Assembly (NCBI RefSeq): GCF_035013185.1
Contig: NZ_JAYGJO010000012.1
Coordinates: 62,001-126,000, forward strand
Direction of reading: 5' to 3'
Source: Acerihabitans sp035013185
GTDB lineage: Bacteria; Pseudomonadota; Gammaproteobacteria; Enterobacterales; Enterobacteriaceae
Length of the DNA: 64,000 bases
Under the pieces are notes generated by a model. It was not told the origin of the DNA and ran no database searches. It saw only the letters and a list, made by a program, of their open reading frames with translations. Both the position numbers and the translations under genes were made by a program. Shown in pieces: positions 1-8,992 of the stretch. Within the stretch, counting starts at the first letter, position 1. Each line of letters begins with the position of its first letter.

Positions 1-1
1 C

Positions 2-349
2 CCCTTCGACGTAGCGGAAGCAGAGCAAGAGCTGCAAGAGGGCCCGCTAACGGAGTATAGCGGCTCCGGCCTGGCACTGGTGAAATGGGGTCTTGGCCTC
101 AAACAGGTGGTGATGGCTGAACTGTTTTTGGTGGTATTTTTTCCCTTCGGCAACGCGGCCGAACTCACTGCCGGTGCCTTACTGTGGGCGCTGGTCGCCA
201 TGATGATTAAATTGCTGGTGGTATTTATTCTCGCTTCCCTGTTTGAAAACAGCTTGGCGCGCGGACGTTTTTTATTGATTCCGCGCGTGACCTGGTTGGG
301 ATTCGGCGTCGCCGCGTTGTCCTTTGTTTTTTACCTCACCGGACTTTAA
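2..349 (+). CDS. hyfC: Hydrogenase-4 membrane subunit HyfC, C-terminal part
   Basis: The reading frame is open from the window edge and ends at 349, so only about 115 C-terminal residues are seen. They carry the EAEQELQEGPLTEYSG segment typical of the NuoH/HycD/HyfC family, followed by about three hydrophobic helices. HyfC is the NuoH-like subunit that anchors the hydrogenase arm to the membrane arm of formate hydrogenlyase-2. A gap of 18 bases separates it from hyfD. The product is clear; its N-terminus, with hyfA, hyfB and the operon promoter, lies upstream of the window. Confidence 0.93.
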   Translation, partial: PFDVAEAEQELQEGPLTEYSGSGLALVKWGLGLKQVVMAELFLVVFFPFGNAAELTAGALLWALVAMMIKLLVVFILASLFENSLARGRFLLIPRVTWLGFGVAALSFVFYLTGL

Positions 350-367
350 GGAGCCAGGAAATTCATT

Positions 368-1807
368 ATGGAGAATATAGCCCTTGCGACTGTTCTGGTC
401 CCGTTTGTCGGCGCGCTGCTGACCGCCTGTCTACCTCAAAGGATGGCAAAATGGCTGTGCACGCTGTTTGCGTTGCTGGCCACTGTCGGCACGTTACTGC
501 TGGCACAGGCGTTTTTTTCCGGCGGTAAAATCGCCACCACCTATACCTTGCTGCACTATGGCGATGTTGCGCTCATTGGCATCACCATCGACCGTATCAG
601 TACGTTGATCGTGTTTGCCGTGGTGTTTTTAGGATTACTGGTCAGCCTCTATTCCACCGGTTATCTGACCACCGGCAACCGCGAACATCCCCATGAAGGC
701 ACCAATCGTTATTATGCCTTCCTGCTGGTGTTTATCGGCGCGATGGCCGGGTTGGTACTCTCGTCCACCCTCCTTGGCCAACTGTTGTTCTTTGAAATCA
801 CCGGTGGCTGCTCCTGGGCGCTTATCGGTTATTACAGTACGCCGAAAGCCCAGCGTTCAGCCATGAAAGCACTGCTGATCACCCACTTTGCCTCTATAGG
901 GTTGTATCTGGCGGCGGCGATGCTGTTTGTCACCACCGGCACCTTTGCCCTGAGCGCCTTGAGCCAGTTGCACGGCGACGTTGCGCTTATCGTCTTCGGC
1001 GGCATATTAGTGGCGGCCTGGGGAAAATCAGCACAATTGCCGTTGCAGGCCTGGCTGCCTGATGCCATGGAGGCGCCAACACCGGTCAGCGCCTATCTGC
1101 ATGCAGCCTCGATGGTGAAAGTCGGGGTGTATATTTTTGCCCGCGCTATCCTGTCGGCGGGTGATGTACCGCATATTATTGGCTGGGTCGGCATGGTGAT
1201 GGCGGTGATCACCATGATCTACGGGTTTATAATGTATCTGCCGCAAAAGGACATGAAACGCCTGTTGGCATGGTCCACTATCACCCAATTGGCCTACATC
1301 TTTTTTGCCCTGTCACTGGCGATTTTAGGTTCCAAGGAAGCGTTCACTGGGGCCATCGCTTACATCTTTAACCATGCCTTCGCCAAGAGCCTGTTCTTTC
1401 TGGTCGCCGGCGCACTCAGCTACAGCTGCGGCACCCGCATGCTACCACGACTGCGCGGGGTACTCGGCAAGATGCCGTTAGTCGGCATCGGCTTTTGCGT
1501 CGCGGCGCTGGCCATCACCGGTGTACCGCCATTTAACGGTTTTTTCAGTAAGTTCCCGATTTTCGCCGCCGGTTTCGCCCTGTCGCGCCAGTATTGGGTG
1601 CTGACGCCACTGATGATTCTGGTATTGATTGAATCCGTCGCCAGCTTCGTCTGGTTACTCTATTGGTTTGGGCGCGTGGTTCCCGGCAAGCCCAGCGATG
1701 AGGTGGCTCAAGCCGCACCGATCCCGCTGGCCATGAGTGCGGTGCTTGCCGTGCTGGTGGTGATGTCGCTGTGCTCCAGTTTTATTGCCGTTGCCTGGCT
1801 TGGATAA
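368..1807 (+). CDS. hyfD: Hydrogenase-4 antiporter-like membrane subunit HyfD
   Basis: A 479-residue polytopic membrane protein, equal in length to Escherichia coli HyfD. It belongs to the Mrp/NuoL-M-N antiporter-like family, with the conserved LPLQAWLPDAMEAPTPVSAY stretch in the middle and a lysine-bearing helix (MKRLLAWSTITQLAYI) after it. In formate hydrogenlyase-2 these subunits form the putative ion-pumping arm in the inner membrane. The start has an AGGA ribosome-binding site just upstream, and hyfE follows after 11 bases. Confidence 0.95.
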   Translation: MENIALATVLVPFVGALLTACLPQRMAKWLCTLFALLATVGTLLLAQAFFSGGKIATTYTLLHYGDVALIGITIDRISTLIVFAVVFLGLLVSLYSTGYLTTGNREHPHEGTNRYYAFLLVFIGAMAGLVLSSTLLGQLLFFEITGGCSWALIGYYSTPKAQRSAMKALLITHFASIGLYLAAAMLFVTTGTFALSALSQLHGDVALIVFGGILVAAWGKSAQLPLQAWLPDAMEAPTPVSAYLHAASMVKVGVYIFARAILSAGDVPHIIGWVGMVMAVITMIYGFIMYLPQKDMKRLLAWSTITQLAYIFFALSLAILGSKEAFTGAIAYIFNHAFAKSLFFLVAGALSYSCGTRMLPRLRGVLGKMPLVGIGFCVAALAITGVPPFNGFFSKFPIFAAGFALSRQYWVLTPLMILVLIESVASFVWLLYWFGRVVPGKPSDEVAQAAPIPLAMSAVLAVLVVMSLCSSFIAVAWLG

Positions 1808-1818
1808 GGAAGAAGACT

Positions 1819-2469
1819 ATGACCGGATCTCTTATTGTCAATAACCTGGCAGGGCTGATGATGATCACCTCACTGCTGGTGATTGGCGCCAAACGCCCCA
1901 TCGTCTCTTGCTGTTTATATGCACTGCAGTCGCTGGTATTGGTGTTGATTTTCTTCACCCTGGCAGAAACGCTGCATGCTCATCAATTATTACTGTGGTC
2001 ACTCAGCGCCTTGATCACCAAGGTCATACTGGTGCCGTTGATTATGGCTCGGGCCTTTAGCACATTGTCGGATCCCGGCGCCGACGGCGGGATTATCAGC
2101 CCCACCATGCTCATGCTGGCGGCGGCGGTCATTGTCCTGCTGTGCTGGTTTGTGGTGGCACCGGTCAACCTGCCGATGGTGGCGGCATTAAAACCGGCCT
2201 TGGCCGTGTCGCTTGGCCATTTCCTGCTCGGCCTGCTGTGTATTGTGACCCAACGTAATATTCTCAAGCAGGTGTTCGGTTATTGCCTGATGGAAAACGG
2301 TTCACACCTGACACTGGCCCTGTTAGCCAATCGTGCACCGGAACTGGTGGAAATCGGTATTGCCACCGACGCGATATTCGCCGTGTTGATCATGGCGTTT
2401 ATGGCGCGAAAAATCTATCGCACACTCAACACGCTTGACGTTAATCAACTGACGGCGCTGAAGGGGTAA
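1819..2469 (+). CDS. hyfE: Hydrogenase-4 membrane subunit HyfE
   Basis: A 216-residue membrane protein, matching the E. coli HyfE length when the ATG at 1819 is used. That start has AAGGAAG just upstream, whereas the in-frame start at 1771 would overlap hyfD and lacks a site. The C-terminal half resembles NuoK. HyfE has no equivalent in formate hydrogenlyase-1 and helps define the larger hydrogenase-4 membrane arm. hyfF starts four bases after its stop codon. Confidence 0.93.
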   Translation: MTGSLIVNNLAGLMMITSLLVIGAKRPIVSCCLYALQSLVLVLIFFTLAETLHAHQLLLWSLSALITKVILVPLIMARAFSTLSDPGADGGIISPTMLMLAAAVIVLLCWFVVAPVNLPMVAALKPALAVSLGHFLLGLLCIVTQRNILKQVFGYCLMENGSHLTLALLANRAPELVEIGIATDAIFAVLIMAFMARKIYRTLNTLDVNQLTALKG

Positions 2470-2473
2470 TGAG

Positions 2474-4051
2474 ATGAGCAATACCGTTGTTGTTTTACTG
2501 TTACTGATTACGCCGCTGGTATTCTCGCTACTGGCGTTTGCCTGTTGTCTGCTGGGCAGCGCAGCGCGCGGCGTGGTCACCGCCCTGCACGCCCTGGGTA
2601 TCACCGCGCTGCTGCTGGAAGCCTTGTGGGTTGTCAGCATGGTCATGACCCAGGGTAGCCTGCTGGCGGCACACAGCTGGTTCTATATCGATAGCCTGGG
2701 TGCGCTGTTCTTGGCGATCCTCGGCATTATTGGTTTTATTACCGGCCTGTATTCCATGGGTTATATGCGCCATGAGGTGGATACCGGGGAGATATCGGTC
2801 GCTACCCTGTGCCAGTATTACGGTTTTTTCCATCTATTTTTGTTCACCATGCTATTGGTGGTCAGCAGCAACAATCTGATTCTGATGTGGGCCGCAGTGG
2901 AAGCCACGACGCTCAGCTCGGCGTTTCTGGTGGGATTGTACGGTCAGCGCTCCTCGCTGGAGGCCGCTTGGAAATATATCATTATCTGTACCGTCGGCGT
3001 CGCATTTGGGCTCTACGGTACCATTCTGGTGTACTCCAACGCCGCCAGTGTGATGCCGGATCCCGGCCAGGCGATTTTTTGGACCGAGGTACTCAAACAT
3101 ACCAGCCTGCTTGACCCGACCCTGATGCATCTGGCCTTTGTGTTTATCCTGATAGGCTTTGGCACCAAGACCGGTTTGTTCCCCATGCACGCCTGGCTGC
3201 CGGATGCCCACAGTGAAGCGCCCAGCCCGACCAGCGCCCTGCTGTCGGCGGTACTGCTTAACTGTGCGCTGCTGGTTATCCTGCGTTATTACATCTTGAT
3301 CTCTGCCGCCATCGGAGCAGAGTACCCCAGTCGGTTGTTGATCATCTTCGGTCTGCTATCGGTCGCGGTGGCCGCCTTCTTTATTCTGGTACAGCGTGAT
3401 ATCAAGCGACTATTGGCCTATTCCAGCGTGGAAAACATGGGACTGATCGCGGTGGCTGTCGGCATCGGTGGACCACTGGGCGTCTTGGCGGCGTTGCTGC
3501 ATGCGCTCAACCACAGCCTGGCGAAGACCCTGTTGTTTTGCGGGTCCGGCAATATCTTGCTGAAGTATGGCACCCGCGATATGGGCGCGATAAAAGGCCT
3601 GCTGCGCGTCACGCCGCTGACCGCCGTCATGATGGCGGCAGGTGCGCTGGCGCTGGGCGGCATGCCGCCATTTAATATCTTTCTGAGTGAATTCATGACG
3701 GTCACCGCCGGTCTGGCTAAAGGCCATATCATCCTGACCCTCGTGCTACTGCTGTTGCTCACTGTGGTACTCGCCGGCCTGGTACGCATGATTGCCATGA
3801 CGTTGTTCGGTGATAAACCCGAAGCGACCAGTAAGGGCGAACTGGGCTGGCTGACCACCTTGCCGATGGCGGTGCTACTGGTACTGATGCTGGGCATGGG
3901 CACGTATATCCCGCGGCCAGTGGTCCATTTATTGGAGAACGCCGCCACCATCGTACTTAATCGCGACGCCACGACGTTCAACTGGCCCTGGGCCGCACAA
4001 CCTAACGCGTCGGCGACATCCTCAAATTCCCCGTCAGGAGAAAAAAAGTGA
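2474..4051 (+). CDS. hyfF: Hydrogenase-4 antiporter-like membrane subunit HyfF
   Basis: A 525-residue polytopic protein of the NuoL/M/N antiporter-like family. It has the signature MHAWLPDAHSEAPSPTSALL and a following KRLLAYSSVENMG helix, both with charged residues expected in the ion channel. With HyfB and HyfD it would give formate hydrogenlyase-2 three antiporter-like subunits, against one in formate hydrogenlyase-1. Its stop overlaps the GTG start of hyfG by four bases, which implies translational coupling. Confidence 0.94.
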   Translation: MSNTVVVLLLLITPLVFSLLAFACCLLGSAARGVVTALHALGITALLLEALWVVSMVMTQGSLLAAHSWFYIDSLGALFLAILGIIGFITGLYSMGYMRHEVDTGEISVATLCQYYGFFHLFLFTMLLVVSSNNLILMWAAVEATTLSSAFLVGLYGQRSSLEAAWKYIIICTVGVAFGLYGTILVYSNAASVMPDPGQAIFWTEVLKHTSLLDPTLMHLAFVFILIGFGTKTGLFPMHAWLPDAHSEAPSPTSALLSAVLLNCALLVILRYYILISAAIGAEYPSRLLIIFGLLSVAVAAFFILVQRDIKRLLAYSSVENMGLIAVAVGIGGPLGVLAALLHALNHSLAKTLLFCGSGNILLKYGTRDMGAIKGLLRVTPLTAVMMAAGALALGGMPPFNIFLSEFMTVTAGLAKGHIILTLVLLLLLTVVLAGLVRMIAMTLFGDKPEATSKGELGWLTTLPMAVLLVLMLGMGTYIPRPVVHLLENAATIVLNRDATTFNWPWAAQPNASATSSNSPSGEKK

Positions 4052-5763
4052 CTGATAGCATTTCCGATAAACTCGGCCTGGGTTACCTGACGCAGGTAAA
4101 CGAAAAATTTCCGGCGGCGGTATTGGCCCATGAATGGCAAACCGCCAATCAATTAACCATTACGGTAAAAGTTAACGCCCTGCCGGACGTGGTGGAATTT
4201 CTCTATTATAACCAAGGCGGCTGGCTGTCGGTGCTGTTCGGTAATGACGAACGCTCCTTGTGCGGCGATTATGCGGTCTATTATGTCTTGTCCATGGAGC
4301 AAGGAGAGAAGTGCTGGGTGATTGTCAAAGCGCTGGTCAGCGCCATCACCCTGGAGTTTCCGTCGGTAACGCCACGCGTACCGGCAGCGGTATGGGGCGA
4401 ACGTGAAATCCGTGATATGTATGGTCTGATCCCCGTGGGTTTGCCCGATGAGCGTCGCCTGGTGCTGCCCGACGACTGGCCGGAAGATCTTTATCCGCTG
4501 CGCAAGGACAGCATGGATTACCGCCAACGGCCAACGCCGACCACCGACACGGAAACCTACCCGTTCGACAATGCCGCCGCCGGTGAAACCCGCGTGGTGC
4601 CTATTGGACCGTTGCACATCACCTCCGACGAACCGGGGCACTTTCGTCTGTTCGTTGACGGCGAGCAGATTGTCGACGCCGATTATCGCCTGTTTTATGT
4701 CCATCGCGGCATGGAAAAACTGGCAGAAACCCGCATGGGTTATAACGAAGTGACCTTTTTGTCCGATCGGGTATGTGGCATCTGTGGATTTACCCACAGT
4801 GTGGCCTATACCAGTTCGGTGGAAAATGCGCTGGGCATTGTCGTGCCGCCACGCGCCCATGCCATCCGCAGCATTCTGCTCGAAGTTGAGCGCCTGCACA
4901 GCCACTTATTAAATATCGGCCTATCGAGCCACTTTGTCGGCTTTGATACCGGTTTTATGCAGTTCTTCCGGGTGCGCGAAAAATCCATGACCATGGCGGA
5001 ATTGCTGACCGGGGCGCGCAAAACCTATGGCATGAACCTGATCGGCGGCGTGCGGCGCGATATCATGAAAGAACAGCGGCTGAAAACGCTGTTGCTGGTG
5101 GCCGAAATGCGCGCCGATTTTGTACAGTTGGTGGATATGCTGCTCAGCACCCCCAATATGGCTCAACGCACCCAGGGCATCGGCCGGCTCGACCCGAAAA
5201 TAGCCCGTGATTTCAGCCCGGTGGGGCCAATGATTCGCGCCAGTGGCTTTAAACGCGACATGCGTTTTGACCATCCTTACGCCAACTATGCCAACCTGCC
5301 GAAAAACCTGTTTACCTTGGACGGTTGCGATGTGTATTCGCGGCTGATGATCCGGGTCAAGGAGGTGCTGGACTCGATGGCGATGATTGAATACGGCTTG
5401 GATAATCTGCCGGGTGGCCCATTGATGACCGAAGGGTTCACTTACCAACCGTATAAGTTTGCCTTGGGGTTCTCGGAAGCGCCACGCGGCGAAGATGTGC
5501 ACTGGAGTATGTTGGGTGATAACCAAAAACTGTTCCGCTGGCGCTGCCGTGCCGCCACCTACGCCAACTGGCCGGTGCTGCGTTATATGCTGCGCGGCAA
5601 TAATATTTCCGACGCGCCGCTGATCATCGGTAGCCTGGATCCCTGCTACTCCTGCACCGACCGCGTTACACTGGTGGACATTAACCGGCGTAAATCGAAG
5701 ACCGTGCCTTATCAGGAATTGGAACGCTATGGCATTGAGCGCACCCATTCGCCGCTTAAGTAG
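4048..5763 (+). CDS. hyfG: Hydrogenase-4 large subunit HyfG, with cleavable C-terminal tail
   Basis: A 571-residue protein combining an N-terminal NuoC-like part and a NuoD-like nickel-iron hydrogenase large subunit. It reads from a GTG start with CAGGAG upstream. The active-site cysteine pairs are visible as RVCGICGFTHS and DPCYSCTDR. After the Arg of the last motif there are 32 residues, the same length as the tail removed from HycE by HycI in E. coli. It is the catalytic hydrogen-evolving subunit on the cytoplasmic side. A HycI-type protease is coded three genes downstream. Confidence 0.95.
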   Translation: MTDSISDKLGLGYLTQVNEKFPAAVLAHEWQTANQLTITVKVNALPDVVEFLYYNQGGWLSVLFGNDERSLCGDYAVYYVLSMEQGEKCWVIVKALVSAITLEFPSVTPRVPAAVWGEREIRDMYGLIPVGLPDERRLVLPDDWPEDLYPLRKDSMDYRQRPTPTTDTETYPFDNAAAGETRVVPIGPLHITSDEPGHFRLFVDGEQIVDADYRLFYVHRGMEKLAETRMGYNEVTFLSDRVCGICGFTHSVAYTSSVENALGIVVPPRAHAIRSILLEVERLHSHLLNIGLSSHFVGFDTGFMQFFRVREKSMTMAELLTGARKTYGMNLIGGVRRDIMKEQRLKTLLLVAEMRADFVQLVDMLLSTPNMAQRTQGIGRLDPKIARDFSPVGPMIRASGFKRDMRFDHPYANYANLPKNLFTLDGCDVYSRLMIRVKEVLDSMAMIEYGLDNLPGGPLMTEGFTYQPYKFALGFSEAPRGEDVHWSMLGDNQKLFRWRCRAATYANWPVLRYMLRGNNISDAPLIIGSLDPCYSCTDRVTLVDINRRKSKTVPYQELERYGIERTHSPLK

Positions 5764-5774
5764 AGGGTTAAACG

Positions 5775-6326
5775 ATGTTTAAACTGTTTAAGACCATCCT
5801 AAAGGCCGGCGAACCGACGGTTAAATATCCGTTTAAGCCCATAGAGGTCGCGCCGGGATTTCGCGGCAAGCCGCATTATGACGCCACGCAGTGTATCGCC
5901 TGTGCGGCCTGCACCAGCGTTTGTCCGGCCAACGCACTGACCATGGAAACCGACTTGGCCAGTGGTGAACGACGCTGGCAGCTGTTCCTGGGCCGCTGCA
6001 TTTTTTGCGGCCGCTGTGAAGAAGTTTGCCCGACCCGCGCCATCGTCCTGTCCGAAGAGTTCGAACTGGCGGTTACGTGCAAGGCCGATCTTTACGTAAA
6101 AGCCAGCTTTCGGCTACAGGAGTGCCGCGTCTGCCACCAGCCATTTACCGCCAAAAAATCCGTCGACTACACCATGGCGCTATTGACCCATTCCGGCATG
6201 GACGCCGACGCGGTCGAAGCGCTGCGTCCGCAGTTTGAAACCTGTCCGGACTGCAAACGTCACCAGAACCTGCAAAACAACCGTGACCTGCGTTTGAGCC
6301 ATGACTCGGGGAGAGAACATCAATGA
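5775..6326 (+). CDS. hyfH: Hydrogenase-4 ferredoxin-like subunit HyfH
   Basis: A 183-residue NuoI-like protein with two [4Fe-4S] motifs, CIACAACTSVCP and CIFCGRCEEVCP, near residues 37-85. A second set of paired cysteines (CRVC and CPDC) lies in the C-terminal part. It passes electrons toward the small subunit HyfI inside formate hydrogenlyase-2. The stop overlaps the hyfI start by four bases (ATGA). Confidence 0.95.
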   Translation: MFKLFKTILKAGEPTVKYPFKPIEVAPGFRGKPHYDATQCIACAACTSVCPANALTMETDLASGERRWQLFLGRCIFCGRCEEVCPTRAIVLSEEFELAVTCKADLYVKASFRLQECRVCHQPFTAKKSVDYTMALLTHSGMDADAVEALRPQFETCPDCKRHQNLQNNRDLRLSHDSGREHQ

Positions 6327-7105
6327 GCCGGTTAGATATTCCGCTACAGCACCATATCAGCACCCCGGTGGTGGCCGATGAGGCGACGCTCGGGTTAAAA
6401 ACCGCCTTGCTAAAGAACATCAAACGCTCAGCCTATGTCTATCGGGTCGACTGCGGTGGCTGCAATGGTTGTGAAATAGAAATTTTCGCCGCCATTACCC
6501 CACTGTTCGACGCAGAGCGTTTTGGCATTAAGGTGGTGGCATCACCGCGCCATGCGGATATTTTGCTGTTCACCGGCGCGGTAACCCGTGCCATGCGAGT
6601 GCCCGCCCTGCGCGCCTATGCCGCCGCGCCGGATCCAAAAATCTGCATCTCCTACGGCGCCTGCGGTTGCGGTGGTGGTATTTTCCACGATCTGTACTGC
6701 GTATGGAGCGGTAGCGAAAGCATTGTGCCCATTGATGTGTGGATCCCCGGTTGCCCGCCCACACCCGCCGCCACCATCTATGGTTTCGCCGTCGCCCTTG
6801 GCCTGCTCGACCAGAAGCTTAAGGGCGAAAACCACAATGAGCAGCCGGACGAACATGCACAAGTTCTGCTGCCAAACGTGCCGTCGCATACCCGAGTGCT
6901 GATCGAGCGCGAAGCCCGGCTACTGGCGGGTTATGGCGAAGGCCGCAAGATCAGCGATACGCTGTTGTCCTTGCTGGCCGACGCCTCGGCACACACCCTG
7001 GCGGAGCGCGTGGCGTTATGGCTGAAACAGGATGACGATCCTAGGCTGCGCGAAATTGTTGAACAGCTGATGTTTACCCTGGGCAACGAGGTGCATCATG
7101 GCTGA
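6323..7105 (+). CDS. hyfI: Hydrogenase-4 small subunit HyfI
   Basis: A 260-residue NuoB/HycG-type small subunit. The proximal [4Fe-4S] ligands appear as CGGCNGCEIEI near residue 48, GACGCGGGIFH near residue 114 and WIPGCPPTP near residue 140. It docks on HyfG and delivers electrons to the nickel-iron site. The roughly 100 residues after the cluster domain form a HyfI-type C-terminal extension. It is coupled to hyfH upstream and overlaps hyfJ by eight bases. Confidence 0.95.
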   Translation: MSRLDIPLQHHISTPVVADEATLGLKTALLKNIKRSAYVYRVDCGGCNGCEIEIFAAITPLFDAERFGIKVVASPRHADILLFTGAVTRAMRVPALRAYAAAPDPKICISYGACGCGGGIFHDLYCVWSGSESIVPIDVWIPGCPPTPAATIYGFAVALGLLDQKLKGENHNEQPDEHAQVLLPNVPSHTRVLIEREARLLAGYGEGRKISDTLLSLLADASAHTLAERVALWLKQDDDPRLREIVEQLMFTLGNEVHHG

Positions 7106-7499
7106 CGTCGTTTTTTGGTCGCTGCGACAGAAATTTCTCGATAGCGACGAGGATATGCCGGCCCAGGCCAAACAGGTGATGTATTACTCCCTGGCCATTG
7201 GCCATCACGTTGGCGTAATCGACTGCCTGAATAAAGAATTTAGCTGCCCATTGGATCAATATCAGCAGTGGGTTGATCTGCTGGCACCGGGCGAGGCACG
7301 GCGCAAAATGCAAGGCTTGCTGACCTTCGGGGAAATTGTTATCGACAGTACCCATACCAATCTGCTGGCCACCGCGCTGGCGCCGCTGCGTGACGATCAG
7401 GTGGAACCTTTCGCCGCCTGGAGTGCAAACCTGATCGCGCTACTCACTGAAATTACGCATGAACCCGCCATTTATCTGATTGTGCGGAGGGTGTTATGA
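7098..7499 (+). CDS. hyfJ: Formate hydrogenlyase maturation protein HyfJ/HycH family
   Basis: A 133-residue soluble protein of the HycH/HyfJ family, close to the 136-137 residues of the E. coli members. The family is needed for assembly or maturation of formate hydrogenlyase; the chemical role is not settled. It overlaps hyfI by eight bases and the protease gene by four, so all are expected to be made from one messenger. Confidence 0.9.
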   Translation: MADVVFWSLRQKFLDSDEDMPAQAKQVMYYSLAIGHHVGVIDCLNKEFSCPLDQYQQWVDLLAPGEARRKMQGLLTFGEIVIDSTHTNLLATALAPLRDDQVEPFAAWSANLIALLTEITHEPAIYLIVRRVL

Positions 7500-7987
7500 C
7501 GCCACCCGACACCATTGATAGCGTCGTCCTGACCGTTGGCAACAGCATGATGGGTGACGACGGTGCCGGTCCGCTGCTGGCGGAATTAATGAGCCGCAGC
7601 CCGGTGGCCGGCTGGACGGTGATCAACGGCGGATCGACACCGGAAAACGTGGTGCATCAGGTACGCGCGTTACATCCTGCCCGAGTGGTGGTGGTGGATG
7701 CGGCCGATATGTCGTTGGCCCCTGGGGAAATCCGCCTGATCGACCCGCAGCAAATCGCCGATATGTTTATTATGAGCACCCACAATCTTCCACTTAGCTT
7801 TGTGATCGATCAATTAAGCGAAGACGTTGCCGAGGTATGGTTTGTCGGTATCCAACCGGATGTGGTGGCGTTCTATTTTCCCATGACGGAAAAAGTGACG
7901 GCGGCGGTCAATACTGTACTCCAACGCTTAAGCGACTGGCACGGAGACGGCGGTTTCCCTTGGCTGGTTGCTGACGACGAAAGCTGA
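7496..7987 (+). CDS. hycI: Hydrogenase maturation endopeptidase, HycI type
   Basis: A 163-residue HycI/HyaD-family protease. The N-terminal GNSMMGDDGAGP motif with the metal-binding acidic residue, the VDAADM segment and the STHNLP histidine are all visible; these are the residues that sense nickel in the precursor. It would cut the C-terminal tail of HyfG after Arg, next to the nickel-iron site. The E. coli hyf operon lacks such a gene, so this locus is more self-contained. Confidence 0.94.
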   Translation: MTPPDTIDSVVLTVGNSMMGDDGAGPLLAELMSRSPVAGWTVINGGSTPENVVHQVRALHPARVVVVDAADMSLAPGEIRLIDPQQIADMFIMSTHNLPLSFVIDQLSEDVAEVWFVGIQPDVVAFYFPMTEKVTAAVNTVLQRLSDWHGDGGFPWLVADDES

Positions 7988-8000
7988 CGTCAAAGGCGTG

Positions 8001-8037
8001 TGTCGATATGACCACCATCGTCAATTATGTCGACATA
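8001..8037. promoter_or_regulatory. Candidate enhancer-type site for the FhlA-like activator
   Basis: Two related elements lie 120-180 bases upstream of the sigma-54 promoters: TGTCGATATGAC at 8001-8012 and a perfect 12-base palindrome TATGTCGACATA at 8026-8037. Both contain TGTCG. Distance and symmetry suit binding of the FhlA/HyfR-type activator coded nearby, but the assignment is inference. Confidence 0.4.
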
Positions 8038-8153
8038 GGAGAGACGGCCAGCCTTTTTCCCCCGTCAGGGGCCGCAACCTTGCCGCGTCATTGACGCTGC
8101 GAGATAGCCGGAACAGCGGCCCCGTAGGCGTTCCCAGCCTGTTTCCATCAGCA

Positions 8154-8169
8154 TGGCAAAATAATTGCC
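8154..8169 (+). promoter_or_regulatory. Candidate sigma-54 promoter 1 for hydN-fdhF
   Basis: TGGCAAAATAATTGCC has GG and GC separated by exactly ten bases, as required for sigma-54 -24/-12 elements. It lies 31 bases upstream of a second, slightly better match. Confidence 0.5.
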
Positions 8170-8183
8170 GCCATTATGCAAAC

Positions 8184-8199
8184 TGGCATAAACCCTGCT
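8184..8199 (+). promoter_or_regulatory. Sigma-54 promoter 2 for hydN-fdhF
   Basis: TGGCATAAACCCTGCT has the -24 GG at 8185-8186 and the -12 GC at 8197-8198 with ten bases between, followed by an AT-rich start region. Transcription would start near 8210, about 65 bases before hydN. E. coli fdhF and hyc genes are read from such promoters under FhlA control. Confidence 0.7.
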
Positions 8200-8274
8200 T
8201 TATATACGGTTATTAACCCGCCGAGCTTGGTGGGCCTAAAGAACCACGACAGTTGGAACCGCGAGGAGAAATGA

Positions 8275-8814
8275 ATGAACCGGTTCGTTATTGCTGATCC
8301 ACAAAAATGCATTGGCTGCTTTACCTGTGAAATCGCCTGCGTTATGGCCCATACCGGCGAAAATCCCGGTGCGCTGAATCGCGAAAACTTTCTGCCGCGG
8401 CTGAAAGTGGTGAAAGAGTGGAATATCAGTACTCCGGTACTGTGCCGCCAGTGTGAGGACGCCCCCTGTGCTAACGCCTGCCCGAACGGTGCCATCATCC
8501 ACGCGGAAGATTCCATCCAGGTCTTGCAGGAGAAATGTATCGGCTGCAAAACCTGCGCCGTCGCCTGCCCCTATGGCGCAATGGATATCGTCACACACAG
8601 TGTTTATGACGAGCGAAATCCGCTTTCCGGGCATAGCATCAAGGCACAAGCGCAAAAATGCGATCTCTGCGTGGGCCGTGATGAAGGTCAGGCCTGCGTC
8701 AACGTTTGTCCTACCAACGCACTGGTGTTGATGACCCACGAAACCGTCGAAATGATGAAACTGAAAAAACGGCAGCGGGCCGCGTTGGAAGGCTTAGGCG
8801 CCATCCTGTCATGA
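8275..8814 (+). CDS. hydN: Electron-transfer iron-sulfur protein HydN
   Basis: A 179-residue ferredoxin-like protein, near the 175 residues of E. coli HydN. It has four cysteine clusters: CIGCFTCEIAC, CRQCEDAPCANACP, CIGCKTCAVACP and the CDLC...CVNVCP set. It is expected to carry electrons between formate dehydrogenase H and the hydrogenase. The start has GAGGAG six bases upstream. It precedes fdhF as in the E. coli hydN-hypF region, here without hypF. Confidence 0.92.
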   Translation: MNRFVIADPQKCIGCFTCEIACVMAHTGENPGALNRENFLPRLKVVKEWNISTPVLCRQCEDAPCANACPNGAIIHAEDSIQVLQEKCIGCKTCAVACPYGAMDIVTHSVYDERNPLSGHSIKAQAQKCDLCVGRDEGQACVNVCPTNALVLMTHETVEMMKLKKRQRAALEGLGAILS

Positions 8815-8819
8815 CCGCT

Positions 8820-8939
8820 TATACCCGTCATACTTCAGTGCGTTGGTTTGCCTCGCTCACCCCAGTTACTTACGAGAGTAAGCTCCTGGGGACTCGCTGC
8901 GTCGCCGCCTTCCTGCAACTCGAACTATTTAGGGTATAT
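8820..8939. repeat. Dispersed repeat, copy A
   Basis: About 120 bases between hydN and fdhF, starting TATACCCGTCAT and ending AACTATTTAGGGTATA, with the internal CCTTCCTGCAACTCGAA core. The ends are inverted to each other. Further copies lie at 14780, 29436, 37857 and 44816. It sits inside the hydN-fdhF transcription unit. Confidence 0.8.
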
Positions 8940-8992
8940 TTCATTAATCTTTGGATTATCAGTATAAAATCCTCCATAAGGGGTATGGCATA

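Noticed and set aside
3418..5748. Long antisense open frames opposite hyfF and hyfG
   Set aside because: They mirror the codon pattern of the real genes, lack homologous features and have no start signals.
8951..8992. Longer FdhF N-terminus from a TTG start
   Set aside because: The extra 14 residues do not match the family, and the ATG at 8993 has AAGGGG at the right distance.
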